From positions 3,777,437 to 3,841,436 of the forward strand of contig PTFA01000020.1 of NCBI GenBank assembly GCA_003342895.1: a stretch of DNA of 64,000 bases. Reading direction: 5' to 3'. The translations under genes were made by a program, and so were the position numbers. Source of the stretch: Casuarius casuarius (Eukaryota > Chordata > Aves > Casuariiformes > Casuariidae). Every line of letters starts with the position of its first letter. The stretch's first letter is position 1. The notes under the pieces were generated by a model. It had not been told where the DNA came from. It worked only from the letters and a program-made list of their open reading frames with translations, and made no database searches. Of the stretch, positions 1-10,308 are shown one piece after another.

Positions 1-355
1 CCGCAGAGGACTCATGACAATCTCAAAGAACGGCAGGGAGCTAATCCCATACCAGGAACGTTGGCTGGAACAGAGAAAGAAAGATTTAAATACTTGGATG
101 TTACACGTACTTTCCACAGTGAATTGTGACAACGATGAAGCTTTAGAGTCCATTAAGTACCAAAAGCAAAAGATTCAGAAAAGAAATCCCATATGCTCTC
201 AGTCTATGTTTCATTGTAAAAGTTACAGCAGCCCTGGCCTTTTAACTATATTCTTTGTAATTTCAAGGAAATGTTGCCAAACTAATTCCTATCACATGGT
301 AGCTACTTGGCCTTTGAATGTCTGCTGCAGTGGAAGAACCATCGCAACAAGCTAA
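1..355 (+). other. Possible exon fragment at the left edge, two overlapping open frames
   Basis: Two plus-strand frames are open here. The frame beginning at base 1 has no stop before TGA at 127-129 and is rich in charged residues, including a KERFKYLDV stretch near its end. The second frame runs from ATG at 14 to a stop at 353-355 (113 codons), with a charged first half (YQERWLEQRKKDL) and a hydrophobic, cysteine-rich second half that looks non-coding. A CAG at 4-6 could be a splice acceptor, but its pyrimidine tract would lie outside the window. An AATAAA lies at 407-412, so a terminal exon with a short 3' UTR is conceivable. I recognise no family in either frame. Chance open frames remain the main alternative. 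Confidence 0.2.
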
Positions 356-412
356 GGATGCTGCATGACTGTCAAACAATCTGCTGATGACGCACTACAA
401 ATTGAGAATAAA

Positions 413-1912
413 CTAGTAATGCTTTTGACACTAGTGATTGTGCCTAAAAATTTGTCAGGTGAGGCACTTTCAAAAAAAAAAAAATCTCTTCTTAAAATTA
501 GGTATGCATCATTTTTCATTCTTGTTGCTATTTCTACATTAATTGCTTAGTTCTGCAATCAAAGGTAAAATGTGCTAAATATCTCCAAGAATAGTTACTG
601 TAATTTTTTGGTAATGATAACCTTTTGTGAAGATGCCTGCTGTAATGTCCCTGTTAGTCATATTTGTGAATTCAAAAGATTAGGATATGTTTAAGATGAT
701 TTTTTTTCCCCTCCCTCATCAAAAAATGAATTTGAACAAAAGAATAGAAAATTGGTGTCTGATTCAAAACTGTAAGGAGCTGCACACATTTTAGAGTACA
801 GGATACACACACGAAGCGATTCTGAAGTTGCAGAAACTGTCAAGGAAAATGTCCAAAAAGACAAAACTCAGTAAAGACAAGTACACAGGACTGTGCATAG
901 AAAGAAGTTAGATATACGAAAATACTGAAAATAGGTCAATATAGACCTATGTGCAAGATGCCATACACTCCACTCTTCTCAGATCCACTCTGCTCAGATC
1001 CAATAAACCGCAGCTGGAAGACTGCCTCTGGCTTTAGGCATTATAATTTAAGAAAAAGACTAATTAGAAAAAGCTCAAAAAATCTGAGCGAATGAGACCC
1101 AGAAAATCTGCCCCAAGCAGGAAGGTTGAAGGAATCGGTTTAGCAAGTTCAGAAAAGACAAGGCCAAGTGACACAACAACAGACTCCCTAATATGTAAAA
1201 AGCTGTTTTAAGTGAGTAAGTAATAGATCTCTGCTGGGGAAGAAAAGAATTAATTATTGCATATTGGGGGTGGAATCCTTAGTTTAGACTAGTAAAACTG
1301 AGTTTAAACCATAGGGTTGCAAAGATATCTGCCAGGGACACTCAATTTATTTGTTTCAGAGCACAGAAGTGGATAAGTTCATCTTTTGAAGTCCCTTCTA
1401 GCTCATCCTTTCAAAGGATTCTAATAATATAAAGAAAAACCTGTTCCTAATATACAGCAACATTTGAATAGCAGTGAACATGTATCATTAGTGACATATA
1501 TATGTTATGAAACTAAAAAAAAAAGTATTTGAGGTGAAATCATTTCTAGTCCACCTATAAAGGTGATCACAGCAAGAGTTCTTACATTAATATATCCTAA
1601 ATTAATCTGTGCCAGAGGAGAAAATCCACTGAAGTTTAGCATTGTTGACAATAGTTGACATGCAGGTATGATTGATGTCTGCTTTCCTGACAAGGATGAA
1701 TGGAAGCTGGCAAATGCCACATATACATAATGCTTTGAATTTTAAGCCAAATTGGTTTTCAGACATCATATTTGGCATTTTGCCCTTATACTTCAAATTA
1801 TTCCTTGGTACAAATTGCATGTTTTTATGATATGTTTTGCTGTACAGTCTGGTTTGATCACATCTCCTTTAGGCTTTCTCAAGGCAGCTGCAGTTATAAA
1901 TAGGCCAAAAGC
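413..1912. other. Gene-free AT-rich stretch
   Basis: I see no coding frame, mobile element or long repeat here. The short open frames around 1,505-1,990 on both strands are small and mutually overlapping, as expected by chance in this composition. Short poly-A and poly-T runs occur near 472-483, 698-710 and 1,516-1,525. Confidence 0.6.
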
Positions 1913-1980
1913 ACTGCTTGTAGTAGAGACAAAAGAGATTACCTCTATCAAAAAAGCCAAGGAAAAGCTGAGGCCTTTGT
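1913..1980 (-). repeat. Left arm of a dispersed inverted repeat
   Basis: The reverse complement of this segment matches 4410-4479 almost base for base. Over about 66 aligned bases I see one substitution in the core, one 2-base indel (CTC versus CTCTC) and two more substitutions at the outer edge. Similarity stops sharply on the inner side (1980/4410) and fades on the outer side. On the minus strand this copy reads KGLSFSLAFLIEVIS, and the partner reads the same peptide with one change. I see no other copy in the window. It could be one arm of a DNA-transposon-like unit, a copy of an unrecognised short repeat family, or a duplicated functional element. Confidence 0.8.
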
Positions 1981-2797
1981 ACTGAACCATTAGCAGAACA
2001 CTGAATTTTTATTCCACTTGCTGTAAAGTGCCACTCAAGCTACTACTGTTTGCTTCTATTAAGAGGAGACAAAATAATAAAGGAAAATTTTGGCCTTTCC
2101 GATATGTATTATGAAGTTAAAATAATAAAACTGCAAGAAGGAATTTCAAAAGGCTTATNGGCATACAGATGGTCCAGCTTTTGTGGCCAAACAAGAAAGA
2201 CCCAGCCTGTGTGACCTCAGGAAAACAGTTCCAATCTCTTGACATCAAAGACATCAGGGAAGGTTTTGCCCGATGTCTCCCCCAACACCGCCATGCTGCT
2301 AACCCTGGCTTGTCACACTCTATGTCTTTTCCTGGACAAGATAACATGATCTATGCCTGGAGGCTTCCTTCTATTTCAGTGTTTGATTCACTGAAATAGC
2401 AAAAAGCAGAGTTTGTAAGTTTACATTTAGTAGGAGACATACGCCAAACCTATGGCAACAAATGCAAGCAGTACTTGCTGTTAAAACTCAGGTCTGCACC
2501 TGCAAATCTTAAGTGTCTGTGTTGTAAAAACTTTATGAGATGAAGTCTTGCTATGGAGTAGAAAACTACAAACTGCAGCAGTATTTAATGATCAGGGTAA
2601 AACACAGCTGTCTGCTTAAACACTTTTAAGCATACCACATTGATCTACACTCTGCCATATTCAAACATAATTAAAATAGATGAAATCCTGAGTAAAAAAG
2701 GTGGAACTCCAGATATTGATCTTTAGACTCATACTGAGAAATATAACTTAAAATGTAAACATAAACACAGTCATGAGTTTCATCTCAAGTAAAACCC

Positions 2798-3337
2798 TCA
2801 GGCATGCTGAGAAAACTTGAACTGTGAAGATTTGCCTACAGGAAAAACAGTTTGCTGAAGCTGTAGTACTTCAGTTAAAAAGATAGGGATGTGTGAATAG
2901 CTGTAAAACACTCCGTTTAACAGGTCTTGGCCCTGTCTTTCTTTCTCCACCATGAAAAACAGAGGCATGTCTGGCTCTGCTACATTAGCATTTGCATGTC
3001 TTCTGGCCCTCAAGTGTAAAATGTCAAAGACGATCTTGAAATGGATACACGTTCTGTTCAGAACTTGGCAAGTGAAAAGACTCAGTGCTTCACAAATTAC
3101 CATTTTAGGACCAAGCTGCCTTGCATCAACTTGTTTTATGATAATCAAGATTAAAATTATAGGTGAATGGTTCATAAAAATTCTCAACCCATGATCTACT
3201 CTGAAGTATTTAATTGAACCAAATGACAAACAATCTTGCCTCTCTAGCATTTTTTTTTTAATTATATTCACAGTGCTGATCATGATGCAAACTGTCTGAA
3301 TTTCTGTCCTGGGGTTATGCCTTAGTGAGACATTCAT
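2798..3337 (-). other. Unassigned 179-codon open frame, longest in the window
   Basis: The frame opens with ATG at 3337 and is 179 codons long. It has a hydrophobic, isoleucine-rich stretch in the middle (NHSPIILILIIIKQVD) and no repeats or cysteine-histidine pattern that suggest a fold. I recognise no family. In AT-rich DNA an open run this long is uncommon but not remarkable across 64 kb on both strands. The codon content does not look selected, since rare combinations and hydrophobic blocks alternate irregularly. It lies between the inverted-repeat arms, which is the only reason to treat it as more than chance. There is no promoter or splice evidence. Confidence 0.12.
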
Positions 3338-3456
3338 ACAGTAACTTAGCGTTAAGAGTACAAAATGAGAGCTAATGAATGAAGTTGCTCATTCACCCCT
3401 CTAGCAACTGTTGGAATCTCCCAAACTTGACTGATTCATCAAGCTCCCATTCACTT

Positions 3457-3482
3457 GGGGGGGGGGGGGGGGTCGCGCGCGC
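3457..3482 (+). repeat. Poly-G tract with adjacent alternating CG
   Basis: Sixteen consecutive G bases (3457-3472) are followed by a T and then alternating C and G to 3482. The G run could form a G-quadruplex, and the CG run is a classical Z-DNA former. A CpG run is striking in DNA that is otherwise CpG-poor. The exact G count is likely to be unreliable in the assembly. Confidence 0.85.
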
Positions 3483-4409
3483 ACAGGGGAATTTTGCTTG
3501 TGAAGTGCTGATAGGATCACACCCTATCATAAATTCTGAATGCAAATTATTAAATGCAGGAGAAAAAATGCCAAGGAGTACTGCAGGGGTTGAGGTTGCT
3601 TCACTGCAGATGCTGTGATGCTATCCTGTTTAAAACAAGTTGTAAAAAAAGTCCCCTAAGCTACAGTACCCAATCATTAACACCTAAATGTAAGTCAATA
3701 CTGAATACTATTAACTTTCAAATCCATGTTAGTAGTAAAGAAACACACTGATAGGAAGCTGATAGATAATTTTAGCTATTATTACTATCTTATTTCACAA
3801 AACCAGATGAATGCTTTAAAGTAAAAGTTGAACCTCTCATTAGATACATTCCATGTTTTGTTACCATACTCAGGTTTCTAAAAATACAGCAATGGAACCT
3901 CACTTAACATCCGGACTCAAGTGAATAATCAACATACAAGCTATTCAGTGATTTCTTGGGTATTTAGATCTTATAAATGCAACAAATATGTACATTCATA
4001 CCATACAGCTGTGCAGTAATCCTTGTTTCTTTCTTCATTACCATCTGATTAGCCTGCCTTCCACCAAACCTTTAAGACTTAGCAGGGTTTGATGTTAGCT
4101 CTCAATAGCTCTACAGTAACTGCATCCACTGTTTCCGAACTCAGTCTCTCCCTTTGAGTGCGCAAGCACAGCACATCTGTGTGTAACCACATAAGAATTA
4201 AGTCTTCTAGTGCATGAGTGTATCTACACAAATGCAAGTATATACACGCAGCTCCCTGTGTTTACAACTAAAGCTTATAAATTACTTATGCCATTTTAGT
4301 CTACGACCCTAGCTTTCAGAAACAGGTAGCTAACCAGCTATCTACCAGAGGCCCCAAAAGCAGCAAACATAAGTGCACAATATACAGAAAGCTCTTCAAA
4401 CCCCTGCAA

Positions 4410-4479
4410 ACAAAGGCCTCAGCTTTTCCTTGGCTTTTTTGATAAAGGTAATCTCTCTTTTGTCTCTACTACAAACAGT
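4410..4479 (+). repeat. Right arm of a dispersed inverted repeat
   Basis: This segment begins ACAAAGGCCTCAGC and ends CTACTACAAACAGTA. It is the near-identical reverse complement of 1913-1980, with one core substitution and a 2-base CT insertion. High identity alongside unrelated flanks means the two copies are fairly recent or constrained. No target-site duplication is evident next to either outer end. Confidence 0.8.
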
Positions 4480-5597
4480 AACGGTTCAGACAATATGCTC
4501 ACATGAAAGACTTTGGTATTTGATTCTATCCCTTTTTAAAAGTAAGCAAAAATAACACTTCTTTTAAAAGATGCTATAGGTGAGTGGTATGATAATTTAT
4601 TAGTTCATACATGTAAAATGCAGGAACTTCATAAATTTATTGTCCTAAAAGCAAAGCCATTACAGAAATAAGTATTACTCAAAATATATTTACCAGCATT
4701 TTTCATGGGGGTTGAAATGAATCGTTGATGGATGGTTTTGAACTTATTTTGAATTATACATGTTTAATTTTTAATAAATGGAAATTTTAATACTTGTTCT
4801 CTGTGGAAAAGCTTGGCTGATCATTCATCCAACAGTCATTTCCTTGCCCTGGAACAAAATCTAAGGCATTTACTTAGTTTTTATTTGTTCTTTTTTTAGG
4901 CAGACTTGCTGACTTCAGTGGGAGTTTAGCAGTGCAAAAACTGAAAATAAAAATTGAATGAAGACATTAACATCTGTTCACCTGGAAAGAGTATCCAGAT
5001 TTTTCTTGGCTTACTTTATACTTAGTGCTGAATACAACAGGCAATAGCACAGTCATTCNCAGAATCTTGTAAAATGGATAGTTTTGTGCAATTCACAAGA
5101 AAGACTAACATTAGGGGAGATGCCCAATTTTTTTCCTGAACTATACTTTGAAATTCCCATCCTCAAATAGTAGCAGCCTAGCAGAGCTTCAACTGCATAA
5201 AAGAGGACTACACAAAGGCTTCTGGAATACTCAAAAACATCTTTTTTTATACTGCAGGTACAGACTTTGGTAACAGGATCTATAAAGTGACACACATTCA
5301 TTATCCAATGCTGACTTTCCTAAAACAAAACAAACAGCCTCACCACATCACATCAGTGACTTACAAGCACCCTGCATTCTGCATGGACTCAGTGTACTGC
5401 TTGTGACCTCATCTCTCCTGTCTTCCTGTATTGCTAAATGATAGTTTTTAGCTCTCCCATCTTTTGTACCATGGGTTTCACCTTTGTTTTGAGTTCTGAG
5501 GAGAATGCTTTGGACTGGTATTTTGCAGAGACATATGGTACAGATATTGTGGACCCTTCTAGACTAAATGTTTATTTACATCAGTTGCCTGTCACGC

Positions 5598-5650
5598 TAA
5601 GGGACTAGACTAAGTGACTCTTATTGTCCTTAAGAATCTGTGTTCTTTAG
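5598..5650 (+). mobile_element. Probable old CR1 3'-end fragment
   Basis: The stretch GGGACTAGACTAAGTGACTC followed by a TTGTCC-like and an AATCTGTGTTCT-like segment follows the order of the conserved CR1 3' tail. In that tail a GGACTAGATGACCTC-like block leads to TCCCTTCCAAC and then ATTCTATG. It is diverged and only about 50 bases are readable. A chance match is possible. Confidence 0.35.
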
Positions 5651-6454
5651 AAAAACCTTTAGCTTTAAATGCTCCTTTCTGCTTGTTTCTACTCTGCATG
5701 TTCAAGCTTTTTACTTCTCACTGTAAAGGGCTACTTCAGAATAAGAGCAAAGCATAAAATGTAATGTAGATGTTCTTTATGATGCACTTCCCCAAAAAAG
5801 ACTGAAATAAAACTTCAATTTAAACCTTCTGAGAAGCATTTCTGATCTGGTTATTTTATTCTACATCAGGAGATATCACAGTTACAAGTCACTGATATGT
5901 CTAAGTGACATGCTTGTACTCTTGACTGATAGAAGCATCTGACTCAGCACCTGTGAACTCATCACACACAGTGAGGTGACAAAAGGTTTCCAAATCCCAG
6001 AGCTAACTACTGGATTTTAAAATAGAAATTCAGTACAAATCAGGGATATTGTAGCTTGAACCTTTGTACGTACTAAAAGTCAGCTTCCTTGTAAAGTATT
6101 TATATCATGCTCCTTCCCATGATTCTACCCAACAAACCATAGCTGACCAGTTAGTCACTTTCTCAATGATTAATTCTGGATCAGCCCTTAAAATCTCTAA
6201 GAAAACACCAAGTCCTTGAAGTTTGACAGCCTGAGCTTCCCATGTCAAATGGTCATGAGCACATTTCCACACTCCAGGGGTTTTAGAGCACCACTGCTGT
6301 GCATTCTTAATCTGAAGTCACCTCTTGCCTGAGGCTAGAATGCAAACTTATTTGCCAACCAGATGCAGAATCTAGTAGTCATTTAAGTTGCATTAAATGT
6401 CATCTAAATTATATTATGTTTGTATATCTCTGGAAATTAGCTGATAGATGGTGC

Positions 6455-6489
6455 AAAAAAAAGAAAAGAAAAGAAAAGAAAAAAAGAAG
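6455..6489 (+). repeat. (AAAAG)n microsatellite
   Basis: An A run is followed by about four AAAAG units and then AAAAAAAGAAG. It is a simple purine repeat in unique sequence, probably polymorphic in length. Confidence 0.9.
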
Positions 6490-6929
6490 CATGTTTGGCC
6501 CATTTGACTTAAGCAGAAAACTGGCCAATAAACAGGGCAAAATCTAGCAGAATATCCCAGCTTCTAATTGCCTAGGCTCCCAACAGACTCCAGTCTTGCA
6601 TGATGACAATCACCTAATATACTCCCAGGACTATGACCAGTCCAAACAAAAAAGGCAATCTGTCATGGATCAAGGAGAATATTTCANGAATTTCAGAGCT
6701 CAGTTAATAGTTCCTAACAAGTTACTCTATCTTTTTATGCAATCCTTACATCAGCAAAGTACACTGATTTCGGTGGCTGCAAGAGGTTTATGTGAACAAG
6801 GAAGGAGTGCAATTGAAATAGGGCTCTAGCATTAAGTAAACTAAATGGGAGGGCATTTGCAGGTGTAGGGAAAGAATTACACTACAACTGAAAATATTTG
6901 ATGTGTAGCAGTTCCTGCAGCCATGCCTA

Positions 6930-6951
6930 TCTCTTTCTCTCTCTCTCTCTT
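6930..6951 (+). repeat. (CT)n microsatellite
   Basis: An interrupted TCTCTT start is followed by about eight CT dinucleotides. Confidence 0.85.
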
Positions 6952-7295
6952 CAAACTCCATGTTAAAGTTTTGCCAGTGTGATCAACCAGTTGTGACTCA
7001 ATTCTGTAATATCCCAGGCCCAGATGACCTGAAGAGATGGTCCCATAGCAGTGACTAGAGGAAATGGTCCCGTACTGAAACTATTACTTATGGTTCTTTT
7101 TTACCCCATGTGTTAAGAGAACTGCTCCCTCTGCTGTAGCTCATAATCTTTGACTGATAGTGAGAATTATTTTTAAAGAGCTCATAAATTGTATTTTCAT
7201 TACCTTCTTCTGCAGAGTCTTAAGTTCCTCCTGATTGTATATAGTCATTCCACACAGGTAAGCAACGTCTACAACATATACTTGTAGAAAAATAA

Positions 7296-8085
7296 GTCTG
7301 AAAAGAAACTCAAAGACCCTCTAGTCCATCTCCATGCCCCTTAGTAAACTGAATTAATCCTGATAGCAACTTCTCACTTATTTGTTCAACCTATCTGAAA
7401 TAATGGATATTCCACATCCTCTATATTTCAGCTGGTAACACTTTACTCTTAACTTTAGAGAGGTTCTCTTGATGTTTAACTGTACTTTTCAGCTAGACAG
7501 GCCTCCAATGAGTTTCTTCAAAGAAACCTTATCAGTCCTTTCAGCTAATCAAATCCCTAACCAGTACCCAGCACTGGAAGAGGCATTAGTGACACAAAGA
7601 CAACTCCAGTTACCTTTGTTTTCCTAGACCAAGTGAAACACTACTACTTTAACAGGGGATTCTTGCTCCCCTCCTCTGGACTTTAAGAAAACAACACAGA
7701 CCAATCAAATAAGAGTATAACTCTGAACTGACAACTGTGCTCCAAAACCCGAGAGATGTGAGATGAGTACGTGACTAACAATGTTGTGTTCATAAAGCCA
7801 TGTGGGCTGTTTGTCTTTGCACAGCAACATGGCATTGCATGTTTTGCCTCTAAGCTACTAGAGGCCCAACTTTTTTAAAAAAGAAGACTGCTACCTGCCC
7901 AGCTCTTGCCTGCTGTTAGTTCATACACTTGCCTGCTTCTGCCTAGATATAGAAAAGTGCATTTATCATTGTTGAACTGCATTCCACATTTATCACTTCT
8001 CTAATTTGTCGAATTCACTACTAATCTAATTCCTTCTTCAAGAGGATCTGCAGTCCCTCTCATCTTCCCATCCCGTGCCACCAAG
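7296..8085 (-). mobile_element. Decayed CR1 LINE, 3' half, antisense
   Basis: Read on the plus strand, this region follows the order of an antisense CR1 3' end. A tail-like AGACCCTCTAGTCCATCTCC at about 7313-7332 is followed by TTTGTTCAACCTATCT and ATGGATATTCCACATCCTC. Near 7669-7681 is CTCCCCTCCTCTGGACTTT. Near 7950-8060 is GTGCATTTATCATTGTTGAA, which matches the segment upstream of the CR1 C-terminal domain, where the consensus reads CTTGTTGAACTGCAT. The spacing between these landmarks (about 650 bases) fits the better-preserved copy at 45.7 kb. No open frame survives. Divergence makes it clearly older than the copies at 15.4 and 45.7 kb. The middle part, about 7,560-7,900, is poorly matched. 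Confidence 0.6.
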
Positions 8086-9467
8086 TACAGTGCTTTCCAA
8101 CAAATGCCAACATTACTGTTTTAGCTTACCATGGGATGTTTGTTACAACTAGTGCCTTTAAATACATAATTATGGTTGATAGTGCAATAGAGCTAAGACT
8201 TGGATCATGGCATAAAACTGCCACTGGGATGGCAATGGGAGCATCTTTGACACTGAAGGGCAGACCAACTTCTGTATCACACTAGATTTACAAAGTACTA
8301 GAGTATGGTCACACTGTTAGGTAACAACAAGAAAAGTGGTATTATTTAAATCACTTGTCAGNTCCTTGGATTTCTGTCTGTAGCTATCTGTGCATTAGGA
8401 AATTATCAAATAGGAAGCTATTACTAGAAGACTGCATCTCAATCTTCCATCACTTGCCTTTTTTCCTTCTTATCTTTAAGAGGGTGGAGGGGAGAAGAGG
8501 GAGTAATTTCCATTTGGCCCGTATCTTCCGATTCAGTTTCTTTCATTTGCTTGGCAGGGAGTTGACTTGAAATTGGAAGTTGCACATAAAACTTAAATTC
8601 TCTCCTCTAGAATGATCAATGCCATGAGATCAAGGTTTGCTTAAAGAGGTTTCCCCATGATACTCTGGTTATACCCCTCTATGGACACATACATGCTATA
8701 TTATATACATGTAGGCATCATGAAGCAAGAAGTATGAAGCTGCTACTTGGAACACTGCACACAGTTACAATACCCTCGCTATCAGACAAGTATTTGTTGT
8801 GGGAAACCTTTGAGAACTGTGCTCCCTTGTGATAGTCCTTCCTCCGAGGTGGTTTAGATTTTCATTCTCTAGCCACATAGGAAATATTTCACTTTCTTCA
8901 GTTCCTTACTTTCCAAACTGCAATTCAATTGCAACAGCACATTAGGTCACTCACATGTACTAGGAGAACCAGTCCCCTATCTTTCCTTTGATGTGTTCTG
9001 CTCCTTTGTAACCTTGCTAAAGCCTAAAAGAGAGGCTCCATGTGACGACTGGCCTCCCAAAGTTTGTTAGCATCTCTTTCCTGCAAATCCCAATTCAAAA
9101 CTTCCTCCACCCTTTTGGCAGTACATGTAAAAATATGAAAAATACAAAGACAAATTGGAAAAGGGAGCTTGGCTCAGAGTACAGGAGTGCAGCAACTGGT
9201 GTTTCATATTGTAGGGANTTCCTAGTGTTTCATTCACATGGAACATATCCCAGGATTCAGTGGTATGCAAGAGTTGACTATTAATCCTAATGACCCCAGG
9301 AAAACTAATTTTTCCAGCACCCCATCAGGGTGCTGCTGAGTGAACTGCCTAAATTTTAAGAATATTCTAGTAAGCATTCAAATATCTTTACATTCTTTTA
9401 CTTCCAGTTTTCCAAACTTTTTAACCAAGCAATATCATATAACAGCTTAAGTATTACTATTAGTTTA

Positions 9468-9488
9468 AAAAAAGGGGGGGAGGGGGGC
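9468..9488 (+). repeat. Poly-A/poly-G low-complexity tract
   Basis: An A run passes directly into seven G, one A and six G. The G blocks could stack as part of a G-quadruplex. Confidence 0.8.
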
Positions 9489-10213
9489 ATTTTATTTCAA
9501 TTGGCTTCAGTTGGCTTGATTTTTCCCAGAAAAGCAATTGTAATATATTACCATTCCTGGCACTGCTACAGAAATTGCAAATGGAAAATGCGCCATATAG
9601 AGTTATTTGCCTTCTGTATTAGACAGAGCCATTTTCAATGCCAAATGACTTTTGACATTTAATTTGAAAACCAAGATACCTTAAAGTTAACTATCCAGGA
9701 GCAATAGCTAAAGCACCAGAGCATTCCTTTTCCAGGAAGAGATTTTTCTCCTTGTTTTGAATTAAACAAAATACACCCAATGGCCAATGCCTCATACTTA
9801 GGAGCTGTGTCTTTTCTTCAGTAAACTATTCAGTCTCATAGATTGAGTTTAGGTTGAATCCTCTGCATTCTGTTTTGGACTGGGTTTTCTTTTTAGTGAA
9901 GTTGGCTAAAATATTAAGAGATTTAAATAAGTGTTACAGCTACCTGGATATTTTTATAGCAGCGGACAAATGTGTCCAAAAAAAAAAAAAAAACCTTTTC
10001 ATAAAACAAGATTTCAAGCTAAAACAATTTGTGAAATTTGTGCAGAACTTCAGAGTTGTTTCAGAAGATAAATCTCATCTATAAATGATTTTTAAAAGCA
10101 TTTATTTCAGCATTATCAAAATGAATATTTCATTTCTTGAAATTAAAAAAGTGCTTGAAGTATTAACACGCTATTTCTGAAACAGTAAAAAAAACCCAAA
10201 GTTTTGGGGTTTT

Positions 10214-10308
10214 TTTGTTGTTTTTTTTTTTTTTTTTTAAGGTTCATGTTTCAACTCCAGTTTTCATTCCCTCTTTTCCAAGTTTTTTTTTTTTTTGGGG
10301 GGGGGGGG
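10214..10308 (+). repeat. Two poly-T tracts, the second joined to poly-G
   Basis: T-rich sequence at 10211-10238 includes an 18-base T run (10221-10238). About 45 bases later there is a 14-base T run (10283-10296) followed directly by 12 G (10297-10308). The T-to-G switch could result from slippage or sequencing compression. No mobile-element boundary is visible. Confidence 0.8.

Larger units (their letters stand above)
1981..4409. other. Spacer between the inverted-repeat arms
   Basis: These 2.4 kb separate the two arms. They hold the longest open frame of the window (2798-3337, minus strand) and a 16-base G run followed by alternating CG (3457-3482). I recognise no transposase, reverse transcriptase or terminal motif. 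If the arms are terminal repeats, this would be the body of a non-autonomous or badly decayed element. Otherwise it is ordinary unique DNA. Confidence 0.5.
4480..7295. other. Gene-free stretch with minor repeats
   Basis: I find no supported coding region. It contains a probable fragment of a CR1 3' end at 5598-5650, an AAAAG microsatellite at 6455-6489 and a CT tract at 6930-6951. The remainder is AT-rich unique sequence. Confidence 0.6.

Noticed and set aside
1793..1990. Minus-strand 65-codon frame sharing a peptide with the frame at 4373-4555
   Set aside because: The shared peptide reflects the DNA-level inverted repeat. Coding is not needed to explain it, and the frames differ outside the repeat.
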